Assembly (NCBI RefSeq): GCF_008122265.1
Contig: NZ_CP043042.1
Span: 2,852,001 to 2,916,000, forward strand
Length of the DNA stretch: 64,000 nt
From: Marinobacter fonticola
Lineage (GTDB): Bacteria > Pseudomonadota > Gammaproteobacteria > Pseudomonadales > Oleiphilaceae
Direction of reading: 5' to 3'
The notes beneath the pieces were generated by a model. The model saw only the letters and a program-made list of their open reading frames with translations, did no database searches and was not told the DNA's origin. The position numbers and the translations under genes were made by a program. Shown piece by piece: positions 42,654-53,189 of the stretch. Every line of letters begins with the position of its first letter. The stretch's first letter is position 1.

Positions 42654-44309
42654 ATGCGACTATCGACAACCCCTCTACCGGGAATCGTCCGTGCAGTCGG
42701 CTTGGTGTTGATGGCTGTTGCCATCTCACCCGTTCAGGCCGAACTACCGATTACCCGGGGCTCCCAAACCGTAGCCTATACGCCATCGGCCCATTCGCGA
42801 GACCTGCAGGACTGGCGCTACACGTTGCGCCCCGGCGAAACCTTACCTCAGATCAGCCATCGCCTGCTCGCTAGCGGATTCGATATGTTTCAGTTGGCAC
42901 GCTACAACGACATTGACGATCCGCAGGCCGTTCTTCCGGGCCAAAGCATTAACATTCCGGTCAGCTGGCTGGAAAAACGGCCCGAACCCGCCATGGCGCT
43001 CGCGGTATCGGGTCCCGTCCAGCACGTTGATGGCGTATCGGGCAGGCGACAACCCCTCACGCCGCAAATGACGATTCAGGCCGGTGACGAAATCACGACC
43101 CATTCGGGCTTCGCCGTTATCCAATTGGCAGACGGCTCACTGATGCGTCTTGGAAAAGAAAGCCATCTGATTTTCAATCGGCTGACCCGTTTCGGCAAGA
43201 CGGGCATGGTGGATACCCGCATGCGCCTGGGCCGGGGCGAGCTGGATGCGGACGTCGAAGTCCTGATCGAGGACGGCTCACGCTTTGAGATCGATACACC
43301 TTCCGCCGTGGCCGCAGTGCGCGGCACCGCCTTCAGGCTGCGGGTGGACGCTTCCAAAACCGAACTACAAGTAACGGAAGGCGCTGTCGCCTTCGGACCG
43401 TCCGGCAAGACCGTCAATATTCCAGCGGGCTTCAGCGGGATCGCTGGCAAGGGGACTCTCAACCCGGTGGATATCCGGCGGTTGCCGTCCGCGCCACAGC
43501 CCGGTAGCCCCTTACCCGAGACAGCGCATAAGCTGCCGCTCGAACTGAACTGGCCCGATATCGCGGGCGCCAGCCACTATCAGCTCGACATCTTCAATGC
43601 CGACACCGGCCAGTGGGTGACACGCAAACAAACCAAAAACCCCGTCCTGTCCTTCAACCACCTGGACAACGGGCGCTACAACATCCGTCTGGCGGCAGTT
43701 GACCCTCGCGGCATGCCCGGCATGCCCTATCGGCAGCAGTTCGACGTGGCCCAGCAAGCCAAAACCGCCACACTGGAACAACCGGCCGCCGACGCCCAGC
43801 TTGACGATGAGATGCCATCGTTTTCCTGGCAGTACAACGGTAGCAACGAAGTTGCGCGAGTCGAAGTGGCCGAGACACCCGATTTTTCCGATCTCGCCGC
43901 AACCAGCGAATGGGCGCCGGATAGCAACGCCATTCCTACACGTCCTCTCAATCCTGGGGAGTACTACTGGCGCGTCGTGACGGAAGCGGGGGGGACGTCC
44001 ATCGCCATGTCGGAACCGCGGAAGCTGATGATCAACGGCACATTGCCCCCAGCTCGCATCATTAATATCAACTACGTCGACAGCCAGGTGCGTATCTTCT
44101 GGCAACAAGTACGTTCCGCCGACAAGTACCTGCTACAACTGTCTGAGGACCCGAGTTTCCACAACATCATCAAGGAAGCAAACGTCGCCGATACCACAGC
44201 GGCCTTGCGCCTGATTCCCGGAAGGCGGTATTTTGTGCGCTTAAAAGCGCTTTCTGACGGTCCAATCACAGGTCGGTGGGGACCTGGCAGGGAGCTTTTT
44301 GTTAACTGA
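42654..44309 (+). CDS. Secreted LysM-FecR domain protein
   Basis: A 551-residue exported protein. Signal peptide (VRAVGLVLMAVAISPVQA), LysM peptidoglycan-binding domain (YTLRPGETLPQISHRLL...VLPGQSINIPVSWL, about residues 55-110), then a FecR-type domain (IQAGDEITTHSGFAVIQLADGSLMRLG; VLIEDGSRFEIDTPSAVAAVRGTAFRL) and two or more fibronectin-like beta modules (LNWPDIAGASHYQLDIF; YYWRVVTEAGG; VRIFWQQVRSADKYLLQLSEDP). It could bind the cell wall and present a periplasmic signal. It lies between a response regulator and a CHASE2 kinase. ATG 42654 is chosen over an in-frame TTG at 42618. Confidence 0.85.
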   Translation: MRLSTTPLPGIVRAVGLVLMAVAISPVQAELPITRGSQTVAYTPSAHSRDLQDWRYTLRPGETLPQISHRLLASGFDMFQLARYNDIDDPQAVLPGQSINIPVSWLEKRPEPAMALAVSGPVQHVDGVSGRRQPLTPQMTIQAGDEITTHSGFAVIQLADGSLMRLGKESHLIFNRLTRFGKTGMVDTRMRLGRGELDADVEVLIEDGSRFEIDTPSAVAAVRGTAFRLRVDASKTELQVTEGAVAFGPSGKTVNIPAGFSGIAGKGTLNPVDIRRLPSAPQPGSPLPETAHKLPLELNWPDIAGASHYQLDIFNADTGQWVTRKQTKNPVLSFNHLDNGRYNIRLAAVDPRGMPGMPYRQQFDVAQQAKTATLEQPAADAQLDDEMPSFSWQYNGSNEVARVEVAETPDFSDLAATSEWAPDSNAIPTRPLNPGEYYWRVVTEAGGTSIAMSEPRKLMINGTLPPARIININYVDSQVRIFWQQVRSADKYLLQLSEDPSFHNIIKEANVADTTAALRLIPGRRYFVRLKALSDGPITGRWGPGRELFVN

Positions 44310-44417
44310 ACCGCCAAACGACTTGTCAACTGAAGCCCAAACAAGGGGGTTGACTGCCCCCAAACGACATGGGGCAGGAATAACCATGGGTTAGGCGGGC
44401 TTAACTAAGCGAGACGC

Positions 44418-47027
44418 ATGTACAGGGAATGGTTTCGACTGACGCGCACGGCCTGGAAACTGGCGCTCCCCCTCATCCTCGTTGCGTTCGCGCTGAAACT
44501 TGCCGGTCTTCCACAGCGGCTCGACCTCTGGTTCTACGATACGCTGGCCATGGGTACGCCGCTGGCGCCTTCGCAAAATCTCGAATTAATCGCTATCGAC
44601 GAGAGAAGCCTGCGTGAGCTTGGGCGCTGGCCCTGGCCCCGCGAGCGGCATGCCGAACTGATTACACGACTGAACGCAGCAGGCGCCAACGTCGTCGTCT
44701 TCGATATCCTGTTTACCGAACCCAGTCCTGGAGACGCCCCGCTGGCCGCTGCCATGCGCCGACACGGCAAGGTCGTGCTTCCCGTTCATCTTTATCCATC
44801 CACGGCAGACTCCCCGCTCTCGGAACAACTTCCCACTGCCGAACTTACCCGCGCCGCCGGGGCCTTGGGACACGTGCATGTGGAACTGGATGAAGATGGC
44901 ATCGCCCGCGGACTGTATCTTTACAGCGGTCTGGGTGAGGCGACCTGGCCGGCCATTTCTCTGGCGGCTGCCAAACTCGATGACCAGCGCGTGCCTGAGG
45001 CTGTCCCGTTGGACGAGCCTACATCGCCGTACGTGAACGTGCGCAGCCAGTACGCCCATATCCCGCTATCAGGCCGCGTTGGCACCGTTTCGGCAAGCTC
45101 ATACAGCGATGTACTCCTCGGTCGGGAGACCATGGATCGTTTTACCGGCAAAACGGTCTTCATAGGTGCCACGGCGCCGGGCTTCGGCGATGTCCTACCG
45201 ACCCCCCTGTCAGGGCTCGCCAGCCCGATGTCCGGCGTCGAATTCCACGCCAACGCCTATTCTGCCCTGGCGCAGGGTAAGGTGATCGATACGCTACCGA
45301 AGTATCAGGTAGCGATCCTGGTTATTGCAGTCGTCCTTTTCATTAGTTTAGCCCTGCCTCAACTCAAGCCGTCGCATACCCTCTGGGTGTGCCTGATGAC
45401 CAGCGCCCTCTTCCTCCTCGCGTCGACCCTACTTTTCCGGCATTTCCACCTGTGGGTGCCGGTAGCCCAAGCGTTGCTGATACCGCTGATTGCCTACCCG
45501 CTGTGGAGCACACGGCGCTTGACGCTACTTAATACTTTTCTCAACCGGCAGCTTGATGCGCTCAGTCACGATCCCGGGCTCGGGCTCAAAGACCCGCAGG
45601 ACCAACAGCCGCTGAGGATCGTCGAAGATCTCCGGCACCTGCTGCAAGCCAACGGCTGGTGGTTATCCCAGGGCGACGTCATTGTGGCGCGCCACCGATT
45701 GACGGCAAACGATCGTCCGCCAGCGCTTAGTATCGGCCAATGGACACATGTGGAAGACCAAAGCTGGATACGCTTCAGTCGCGGCGAGCGCCAGTTCGAC
45801 CTTGGACTCGAGCTACCTCCCAGTCTTTCCAGGGAAGCCAGCCGACGCTATTTGCAGCGGTTGCGCATCGACAATCCAGACAAGTTCATCGATTCGGAAC
45901 GTGAATTTCCGGCTGAGAATATTGGCGCCCGTATCGAGCGGGTGCGCTATGCCATTGAATCTCTGACAGGTATGCGGGAGTTTATCGGCCGCGGCTTCGA
46001 ACGGATGCCGGATGGCGTCATCGTGACCGACGCCTTGGCGACGATCCAGTTCGTCAATGGGCACATCGAAGAGTGGTTCGGCGAACCTCGGCCCAGCCTC
46101 ATCGGTATGCCACTACCGGCATTGCTCAATGCCCACGACCCTCGCGACTCCGCTCCCTGGCAAGAAACCATCGCCGATACCTTGACGCTGGGTCAGACCC
46201 GCACGGTCGACCTTCGAATCAAGGGTCTGGACCTGTTGATCCACCTCGCGCCGTTCAGCATGTCGGACTCCGACCAGCACGGCATCATAGCCAACATTTC
46301 CAACATCTCGGAGCTCCGCGAGCAACAGCGACAGCACCGGGAAGCCATCGACTTCATTTCACACGACGTGCGTTCTCCCCTGGTTTCCCAATTGGCTCTC
46401 ATCGCACAACTCAAGCGCCGGCCGGAATCAATCGGGCCCGAGCAGCTTGAGCATTTGGGCAAACTGGCCCGCCGTAGCTATCAGCTAGCGGAAGAATTCG
46501 TTCAGCTGGCCCGGGCAGAGCAACTCACCGAAACCCGTTTTTACGATTGCGAATTTCTAGCCGTGGTGGAAAACGCCCGGGACAGTGTGAGCGAGCAGGC
46601 GCTCAGCAAAGGCATCGAGTTGGCACTGCATGGCGCCGAAGATATCTGGCTGCGAGGTAACGCCGAGCTATTGGAACGCGCGGTCATCAACCTGTTGACC
46701 AATGCGGTGCAATATAGTCCCTCCGGCTCGACGGTAACCATCCAGGTTTTCCGCGCGGGGCATCAGGTTTGCCTTGCCATCTCAGACGAAGGTGCCGGCA
46801 TTGCCGAAGATGAACTCCCTCACCTGTTCGACCGTTACCGGCGCCAAAAGAGCACGGAGCTTTCAGGCAACCGGGGCGCGGGTCTGGGCTTATCTTTCGT
46901 GAAGGTGGTGGTCGACAAACACAAGGGAGAAATAAGTGTGCAATCAACAGAAGGCGAGGGATCGGCCTTCACGATACGTCTTCCGGTGGCCGATCCGTTG
47001 GCGTTGATGGCACCGACGCCGGAGTGA
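44418..47027 (+). CDS. CHASE2-PAS sensor histidine kinase
   Basis: An 869-residue membrane kinase. One N-terminal helix (LALPLILVAFALKLAG), a large periplasmic CHASE2 domain (LELIAIDERSLRELGRWPWPRERHAELITRL, VVVFDILFTEP, GKTVFIGATAPGFGDVLPTPL) and three closely spaced helices (about residues 295-370) precede the cytoplasmic part. A PAS domain follows (ERMPDGVIVTDALATIQFVN...), then HisKA with H649 in DFISHDVRSPLVSQ and the ATPase domain (NLLTNAVQYSPSG, ISDEGAGI, GAGLGLSFVK). The ligand of CHASE2 domains is generally unknown. It is the third gene of the regulator-FecR-kinase set and probably phosphorylates the regulator at 41875. Confidence 0.93.
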   Translation: MYREWFRLTRTAWKLALPLILVAFALKLAGLPQRLDLWFYDTLAMGTPLAPSQNLELIAIDERSLRELGRWPWPRERHAELITRLNAAGANVVVFDILFTEPSPGDAPLAAAMRRHGKVVLPVHLYPSTADSPLSEQLPTAELTRAAGALGHVHVELDEDGIARGLYLYSGLGEATWPAISLAAAKLDDQRVPEAVPLDEPTSPYVNVRSQYAHIPLSGRVGTVSASSYSDVLLGRETMDRFTGKTVFIGATAPGFGDVLPTPLSGLASPMSGVEFHANAYSALAQGKVIDTLPKYQVAILVIAVVLFISLALPQLKPSHTLWVCLMTSALFLLASTLLFRHFHLWVPVAQALLIPLIAYPLWSTRRLTLLNTFLNRQLDALSHDPGLGLKDPQDQQPLRIVEDLRHLLQANGWWLSQGDVIVARHRLTANDRPPALSIGQWTHVEDQSWIRFSRGERQFDLGLELPPSLSREASRRYLQRLRIDNPDKFIDSEREFPAENIGARIERVRYAIESLTGMREFIGRGFERMPDGVIVTDALATIQFVNGHIEEWFGEPRPSLIGMPLPALLNAHDPRDSAPWQETIADTLTLGQTRTVDLRIKGLDLLIHLAPFSMSDSDQHGIIANISNISELREQQRQHREAIDFISHDVRSPLVSQLALIAQLKRRPESIGPEQLEHLGKLARRSYQLAEEFVQLARAEQLTETRFYDCEFLAVVENARDSVSEQALSKGIELALHGAEDIWLRGNAELLERAVINLLTNAVQYSPSGSTVTIQVFRAGHQVCLAISDEGAGIAEDELPHLFDRYRRQKSTELSGNRGAGLGLSFVKVVVDKHKGEISVQSTEGEGSAFTIRLPVADPLALMAPTPE

Positions 47028-47036
47028 AGATCTTAT

Positions 47037-47067
47037 GCGGCGCTCGCCGGAAATCAACGAGCGCCGC
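47037..47067. terminator. GC-rich hairpin after CHASE2 kinase gene
   Basis: Perfect 10-bp stem GCGGCGCTCG / CGAGCGCCGC with an 11-base loop, ten bases past the kinase stop and 50 bp before the convergent lipoprotein gene. The T-run is weak, so efficiency is uncertain. Confidence 0.5.
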
Positions 47068-47116
47068 TTGTCCAAATAGATTTTCTAACCCATTAGAGGG
47101 GCAATCTGCGGTCTAT

Positions 47117-48391
47117 TTAGATCGACTTGCTGACCACACTCGATAACGCGCTGGCCAGACCTTCGGTATCGATTGCCCTGACCGCGAAGTACCACTCGCC
47201 TTCCGCCAAGTTCTCGATGGTGTAGCTGGTGGCATTGGCGTCATCGATAGTGACCGCGTTGTCCATTTCGTCGGCATCACGACCGTAACGGATTTCGTAA
47301 CCGCTCAATTCGCCTAAATACAACTTATCGCCGTTCATCCGCGTAAACGGCGCGTCCCAGCTCAGTCGTGCATAGGTATCGGCGACTTCGGCCTGATCAC
47401 CCCGATCTCCGCGATCACCGGTGTTCGAGGATACGATCTGCGTGTAGAAGTTTTCCGTTAGCGTTTTCACAGTCTCCAAAGACTGCCGTACGCTGCTATC
47501 TACGACTCTGCCTTGAAGGTCCTCGGATAACATCACGGACCGCAGCATAACTTTATCGACAGAGGGCTTACCGTCGCTATCCGTTGTCGCCGAGAAGGCT
47601 CCCTCGCTGCGAATGAGCGCCTCGCTGTCCGCAAGTACCTCTTCGATCGAGTTCCAGTTCGTTCCGTCTACGAGAGACAGGAACGCCGCGTTGATGACCG
47701 CGAGCTGGACAGCGTCCGTACTGCCTGTGAATCCGTCAAGACGAACCAAATCCGGCGGTGGCAATTGCAGGGTGCCGGCGCGCAATCCGAAAGCAGACTC
47801 CATTTCACCGTAAGCCTGTTCAATACTGTTTCCGGCCAGCCCCGCTGTGGACTCTTCGGCTAGGGCAACCGCCAGCGTGGACAGCGGGGTCAGATAAACT
47901 TCCCGCGAAGCATCCAGGTTGACCGCAGCGCGCAGACGGAAGTCTTCGCTCAGGATAAAGGTCTCGCCAAAAGCAACCGCATCCGGTGTGCCCACGAAAC
48001 AGGATGGCACGACATCGCAGGTCATCCGGGTTTGTCCGTCGGCGCTCAGTTCAATCAACACCCAACCTGAGGTCTTACCCGCAACCGGGAGCTGGAAGCG
48101 GCCCTGACTGTCCGTTACCGCGGTCTGCCCCAGTGTAGCGACTGCCTCGTATTTACCCGTCTGGGGGCTAATCTCAAGACTCCAAGCCTTGACCTGCCCC
48201 TGGCTGACAACGCCCTTGATAGCGCCACCATTGAGCACGATAGACTCTGAAGCCGTATTGGTTGAAGCGGTGTTGCTTGAAGCAGAGGAACTTGAGCCAT
48301 CGAAGAGACCTCCACCACACCCAGTAAGAATAAGGGAGAGTGCTAAACCGGCGATCCCTGCCCCTGACTGTTTAATGACGGATAAAAACAT
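47117..48391 (-). CDS. Lipoprotein with C-terminal fibronectin type III domain
   Basis: A 424-residue exported lipoprotein. Lipobox LILTGC followed by a Gly/Ser/Asn/Thr-rich linker (GGGLFDGSSSSASSNTAST). The central part begins with a carboxypeptidase-like beta module (IKGVVSQGQVKAWSLEI ... VTDSQGRFQLPVAG) and continues with a helical region. The C-terminus is an FN3-like domain (ARLSWDAPF, LSGYEIRYGRDADEMD, SYTIENLAEGEWYFAVRAIDTEG). A GDRGDRGDQ stretch lies just before FN3. It is convergent to the CHASE2 kinase gene. Role unknown; surface or envelope structural protein likely. Confidence 0.78.
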   Translation of the reverse strand: MFLSVIKQSGAGIAGLALSLILTGCGGGLFDGSSSSASSNTASTNTASESIVLNGGAIKGVVSQGQVKAWSLEISPQTGKYEAVATLGQTAVTDSQGRFQLPVAGKTSGWVLIELSADGQTRMTCDVVPSCFVGTPDAVAFGETFILSEDFRLRAAVNLDASREVYLTPLSTLAVALAEESTAGLAGNSIEQAYGEMESAFGLRAGTLQLPPPDLVRLDGFTGSTDAVQLAVINAAFLSLVDGTNWNSIEEVLADSEALIRSEGAFSATTDSDGKPSVDKVMLRSVMLSEDLQGRVVDSSVRQSLETVKTLTENFYTQIVSSNTGDRGDRGDQAEVADTYARLSWDAPFTRMNGDKLYLGELSGYEIRYGRDADEMDNAVTIDDANATSYTIENLAEGEWYFAVRAIDTEGLASALSSVVSKSI

Positions 48392-48519
48392 CTTTTGCCA
48401 CCGATATATTGACGTGTTGATGGCAGTTTACCCGTCGAGGCACGCTGATAATGTGTTTTACGTCTTCCAGATGTTATTTTTTTAGCCAATTATTTGACAT
48501 TAGTTAACTAGGCTCCCCT

Positions 48520-49005
48520 ATGCATACAACCAAGATACACTTTGATGTCCGGCGCTTTCGCCCAGAATTCGACTGCTCCGCGATTGGCACCCTGTACCAG
48601 ACCTCTATCGAAAACCTTGCTCGAGCCGATTACGAACCGGAAGCGCTAGCTGCATGGTGCCAATGGGGCAAAAACACTCATGGCATCGGCCTCACACTCA
48701 ACCGAGGCCAGACGCTGATCGCCCAGTACAGCGGCCGAATTGCCGGTTTTGCCCAACGTCAACCGAAGACGCACATCAACATGCTGTACATCCACCCGGA
48801 TTTCGCCCGACGCGGCATCGGCAAGGCGCTTGTAGAAGAACTTGCACTAACGGCCAAGCGAGAAGGCGTCATGCGCCTAACAGTCAACGCCAGCCGTACG
48901 TCACGAGGATTATTTGAAAAAGCAGGCTTTATTGGCAGTGCGCCGGAATGGGTTGAACGCGAAAACGTGAAGATCGAGCGATTCCCGATGTCACTGGAGC
49001 TTTGA
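48520..49005 (+). CDS. GNAT-family N-acetyltransferase
   Basis: A 161-residue GNAT-fold acetyltransferase. The acetyl-CoA-binding motif is in HINMLYIHPDFARRGIGKALVEEL (R/Q-x-x-G-x-G/A type), and the following helix and strand RLTVNASRTSRGLFEKAGFI are typical. It transfers an acetyl group from acetyl-CoA to an unknown amine. It stands alone and is followed by a strong hairpin shared with the tRNA array on the other strand. Confidence 0.88.
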   Translation: MHTTKIHFDVRRFRPEFDCSAIGTLYQTSIENLARADYEPEALAAWCQWGKNTHGIGLTLNRGQTLIAQYSGRIAGFAQRQPKTHINMLYIHPDFARRGIGKALVEELALTAKREGVMRLTVNASRTSRGLFEKAGFIGSAPEWVERENVKIERFPMSLEL

Positions 49006-49044
49006 TAGAAAGCGAGAAGAAAAAGGAGGGTAACCGAAACGAAA

Positions 49045-49069
49045 GAAGGCCAGTCAAAGACTGGCCTTC
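49045..49069. terminator. Hairpin terminator between GNAT gene and tRNA array
   Basis: Perfect 11-bp stem GAAGGCCAGTC / GACTGGCCTTC with a 3-base loop. On the minus strand it is followed by TTTCGTTTCG and ends the tRNA transcript six bases after the CCA; on the plus strand it follows the GNAT gene. Probably bidirectional. Confidence 0.8.
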
Positions 49070-49074
49070 TTAAT

Positions 49075-49833
<759 letters not shown>

Positions 49834-49889
49834 TCAAAATCGGTAAGACTGAGGCGTCTCTATGTGTTGCCTCGATCTCAGTGGCGCGA

Positions 49890-49918
49890 ATAATACGGAC
49901 TCATATTGGACCTGTCAA
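49890..49918 (-). promoter_or_regulatory. Strong sigma-70 promoter of tRNA array
   Basis: On the minus strand: -35 TTGACA (consensus), 17-bp spacer, -10 TATTAT, then a GC-rich discriminator (TCGCGCC) as in stringently controlled stable-RNA promoters. It lies just upstream of the first half-tRNA unit, about 50 bp before 49833. The rest of 49834-50103 shows no gene. Confidence 0.85.
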
Positions 49919-50103
49919 TCGATTATCGGATATGTATTTTTACACACGCCACCAATAGGCGGTCAGCTCGGAATCGTCGTCGTTCGTCGACAGCACTTGC
50001 GGATTAACGATTTAAAGGTTATTGAAGTAGACTTGGTTGTAGCGAATTTGGTGTGTTGCGCACGCCAAATGGTATTGAAGCAGTAGATTCGCTTGGGAAT
50101 TCG

Positions 50104-51195
50104 ATGGCATCGTCTGATCACAAGAAAAGCACCCAGGGGCTGGAAGCTTTAATTCAGCAGGCGCGCCGCAATGAGGCTATCGCTGCCAAACTCTTCGATA
50201 TTGAACTGGAGATGCTTCGGGCCACCGACCTCTCCAGCTTTATCGACGGACTCACCGAAAATGTCAGGGGCCGCTTTGAGCTGGACGATGTCTGGTTTGT
50301 CTTTACCGATATCGAAGAAAATCGTCGTTTGCTGCACCTACTCGATAGCCAAGGCGCGCTGTCGGAAAGACAGCTGATCAGTACCGTCGATTTTCTGCGC
50401 CTGACCGACAACGGTAGTTATCCGCTGTTGAGAAACAGACCTAAAGCGCTAGCCAGGCTGATTCCCTCTCACCTCCGCGAGTACATCGGGTCTCTCGCGA
50501 TATTGCCTCTGCAGATGGAAGGACGACTGATCGGCGCTCTGATTCTCGGCGCGTCCGATGGCCAGCGTTATCAACCGGGTATGGAAGCCTTCTTTCTACA
50601 TCAATTGGCCGTGAAGACCTCGGCAGGACTAACCAGCATCTGGGCTCGGGAACAACTGCGCCAGCTTGCGACTCGCGACCCATTGACCGGCTTACGTAAT
50701 CGCCGGGATATGGAATCAACTTTGGAGCAGGAGCTGGGGCGTTCGCAGCGTTACGGCCAAGCCATGGCCTTACTCTTTCTGGACCTTGACGATTTCAAGC
50801 ACGTCAACGACACCTGGGGACACGAAGCCGGCGATGCCTGCCTGATTCATGTGGCCAACCATTTCCAGGCTCTGCTGCGCCGGGATGACAGCATATTCCG
50901 ATTTGCTGGTGACGAATTTATCGCACTGCTCCCGGGCCAGAATGAAGCGAGCGCGGACCAAATCGGTAAGCGCATGCTGCATGAGCTGGCACAAAACCCC
51001 TTGACTCGGAATGGCTCGGAGATTTCGATCTCTTTCAGCTACGGCGTAGCCTGCATACGACCGGAATCCAACTCAACCGCAGAAGAGTTGCTCAGGATTG
51101 CAGATAAGCGGCTTTACGAAATGAAGAGAAGCAGCGAGAGGCGCAAGAGTCAGACCGCCACAGAGGACGCCAGAGATGTCACTAGCGCCCCTTAA
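50104..51195 (+). CDS. GAF-GGDEF diguanylate cyclase (AGDEF active site)
   Basis: A 363-residue soluble protein. The N-terminal DUF484/GAF-like domain (ELEMLRATDLSSFIDGLTENVRGRF...IGSLAILPLQMEGRLIGALILG) is followed by a GGDEF domain (RDPLTGLRNRRDMESTLEQEL, LFLDLDDFKHVND). The active-site loop is AGDEF instead of GGDEF, a variant known to be active in some cyclases. The inhibitory I-site RxxD (RRDD) is present five residues before it, so product inhibition by c-di-GMP is likely. ATG 50104 follows a GGGA. It is convergent with rnhB. Confidence 0.92.
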   Translation: MASSDHKKSTQGLEALIQQARRNEAIAAKLFDIELEMLRATDLSSFIDGLTENVRGRFELDDVWFVFTDIEENRRLLHLLDSQGALSERQLISTVDFLRLTDNGSYPLLRNRPKALARLIPSHLREYIGSLAILPLQMEGRLIGALILGASDGQRYQPGMEAFFLHQLAVKTSAGLTSIWAREQLRQLATRDPLTGLRNRRDMESTLEQELGRSQRYGQAMALLFLDLDDFKHVNDTWGHEAGDACLIHVANHFQALLRRDDSIFRFAGDEFIALLPGQNEASADQIGKRMLHELAQNPLTRNGSEISISFSYGVACIRPESNSTAEELLRIADKRLYEMKRSSERRKSQTATEDARDVTSAP

Positions 51196-51256
51196 TGCCA
51201 GCGTGACTATGAGCCCTAACAAATAACGAACTTGTATTAACGGACCGCCTTGACGC

Positions 51257-51922
51257 TCAAGTATCGAAGAGGTCAACCGGAACGACAGCTTCATCTGTCT
51301 CGATCATCCCCTTGGCATCTAGAGCTTCACGAACCGGACGGAACGAACGCCGATGGACGGGAGAAGCTCCCAGTCGGCCTAGAGCCTCGAGATGCATGGG
51401 CGTTGCATACCCTTTGTGAACGCCCAAACCGTATCCCGGATAGCGGGCGTCGAGCTCGACCAACTCGGCATCCCTTGCCACTTTGGCCAGAATCGAAGCC
51501 GCACTGATCGCCTCTACCCGGCTATCGCCTTTAATAACCGGCTCACTAGCCCAACGCCACTTTGGACAGCAGTTACCGTCTACGAGAACATACTCCGGAA
51601 ACGGCATCAACGCGGCTACAGCACGCTCCATGGCAACCAGCGTTGCTTGGTAGATATTGATCTGATCGATTTCGTGCACTTCGCAACGCCCCAGACTCCA
51701 AGCGATTGCCTGTTCCTTTATGAGCAGGGCTAGTTCCTCTCGACGAACCCCGGTCAGGACCTTCGAATCCATCAGCCCGGTAATCGGGCGGTCAGGATCG
51801 AGAATAACGGCAGCGGTGACAACGGGGCCGGCCAGCGGACCTCGCCCCACCTCATCGACACCCGCCAGCAGTACACCTTGATAGGCGCAAACAAAAGACG
51901 CGCCAATCAACTCATTACTCAT
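51257..51922 (-). CDS. rnhB: Ribonuclease HII
   Basis: A 221-residue enzyme that removes RNA from RNA-DNA hybrids and misincorporated ribonucleotides. N-terminal catalytic motif [17 protein letters not shown] with the conserved Asp-Glu-Gly, later YVLVDGN and [14 protein letters not shown], and the C-terminal HRRSFRPV element. The start overlaps the lpxB end by 8 bp. In many gammaproteobacteria dnaE follows rnhB; here the next gene is an unrelated convergent diguanylate cyclase. Confidence 0.95.
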   Translation of the reverse strand: MSNELIGASFVCAYQGVLLAGVDEVGRGPLAGPVVTAAVILDPDRPITGLMDSKVLTGVRREELALLIKEQAIAWSLGRCEVHEIDQINIYQATLVAMERAVAALMPFPEYVLVDGNCCPKWRWASEPVIKGDSRVEAISAASILAKVARDAELVELDARYPGYGLGVHKGYATPMHLEALGRLGASPVHRRSFRPVREALDAKGMIETDEAVVPVDLFDT

Positions 51923-53189
51923 CCCGATTACCCTTCAATTCAGCTGTTCGACCTTCAATTAAAGCAACAAGGGCATCAGCAGCCCGCTCATTGGCGTTGC
52001 GGCGAAGCTGCTCATGAAGTTCGGTGAAAGCCTGCTTCAATGCACTCGCCTGGCCATCCGATTCCAGGTGATCCAACACAGCCTGCCCCAATGATTCAGG
52101 CGTCGCTTCATCCTGCAACTTCTCCGGGACGAGCTCTCGCTGTGCAAGCAGATTGGGCAGCGCGAAAAACGGCACTTTAACAAGATGGGAAGCCAGAAAG
52201 TAAGTAACGGTGTTCAGACGGTATCCCACGACCATAGGCTTCTTCAGCAGCATGGCCTCAAGGGTAGCCGTGCCCGAGGCGAGTAGGATGACGTCAGCTG
52301 CCGCCATCACTTCCCGGGACCGGCCAAGGACCAACCTGACGGGCAGCTTGACTGCCTGAGCGTCAATAATGGCCTGAACCTGTTGCTGCCTCGCCCGATT
52401 AATACAGGGGATCACCAATTGCAGATCTGGCCTACGTGACTGCAGCCAATGTGCCGCTGACAAGAACAGCGCCCCTAGGCGCTCCACCTCACCGGCGCGG
52501 CTCCCCGGAAGAATAGCCAGGACAGCACCAGATTCCGGGAGATCCAACGCTTTGCGTGCCGCTGCGGTATCCGGAGACAGCGGCACCGCGTCCGCTAGCG
52601 GGTGGCCGACAAAAGTCACCGGTACGTTGTGCTCCTCGTAGAACTTCGCCTCGAAAGGAAACAGGGTCAGCATCAGATCGACCGCGCGGGCGATCTTGAA
52701 AATACGCTTACGACGCCACGCCCAGACCGACGGACTCACGTAATGCGCCGTGCATATACCTGCCTTGCGGAGCTGTAGCTCCAGGCCGATGGTGAAATCC
52801 GGGGAATCGATACCGATGACGATATCCGGCGGCGTGGTCAGGAAATAGTCGCGCACGCGACGCCGGATGGAGACCAGCTCGCCCAAGTGCTTGAGCACTT
52901 CCACCAATCCCATGATGGATAGCCTCTCCATGGGCACCAGCGAATGGAAACCGGCGGCCTGCATTTCCTCGCCCCCGATGCCCGCAAACCGGGCGTTGGG
53001 ATAACGTTGGCGTAAGGCGCGAATCAGGCCCGCGCCGAGAATATCCCCCGATGCTTCACCGGCAACGATACCAACCGTGACCGGACGTTCGCTAACGATC
53101 AAGGGAGACGAAGACGCTACCTCCAGCTCTTCGGACGAGGCAACGGATGCTGGCAGAGATCCAGACACTAACGAACCATTACCGTACAA
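51915..53189 (-). CDS. lpxB: Lipid-A-disaccharide synthase
   Basis: GT19-family glycosyltransferase that joins UDP-2,3-diacylglucosamine and lipid X into the lipid A disaccharide at the inner face of the membrane. Motifs: [86 protein letters not shown]. The open frame begins at a TTG (53189) overlapping the lpxA stop by 11 bp and gives about 37 residues before the conserved start, which is long for LpxB. A GTG at 53168 is another candidate, so the N-terminus is uncertain. Confidence 0.93.
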   Translation of the reverse strand: MYGNGSLVSGSLPASVASSEELEVASSSPLIVSERPVTVGIVAGEASGDILGAGLIRALRQRYPNARFAGIGGEEMQAAGFHSLVPMERLSIMGLVEVLKHLGELVSIRRRVRDYFLTTPPDIVIGIDSPDFTIGLELQLRKAGICTAHYVSPSVWAWRRKRIFKIARAVDLMLTLFPFEAKFYEEHNVPVTFVGHPLADAVPLSPDTAAARKALDLPESGAVLAILPGSRAGEVERLGALFLSAAHWLQSRRPDLQLVIPCINRARQQQVQAIIDAQAVKLPVRLVLGRSREVMAAADVILLASGTATLEAMLLKKPMVVGYRLNTVTYFLASHLVKVPFFALPNLLAQRELVPEKLQDEATPESLGQAVLDHLESDGQASALKQAFTELHEQLRRNANERAADALVALIEGRTAELKGNRDE

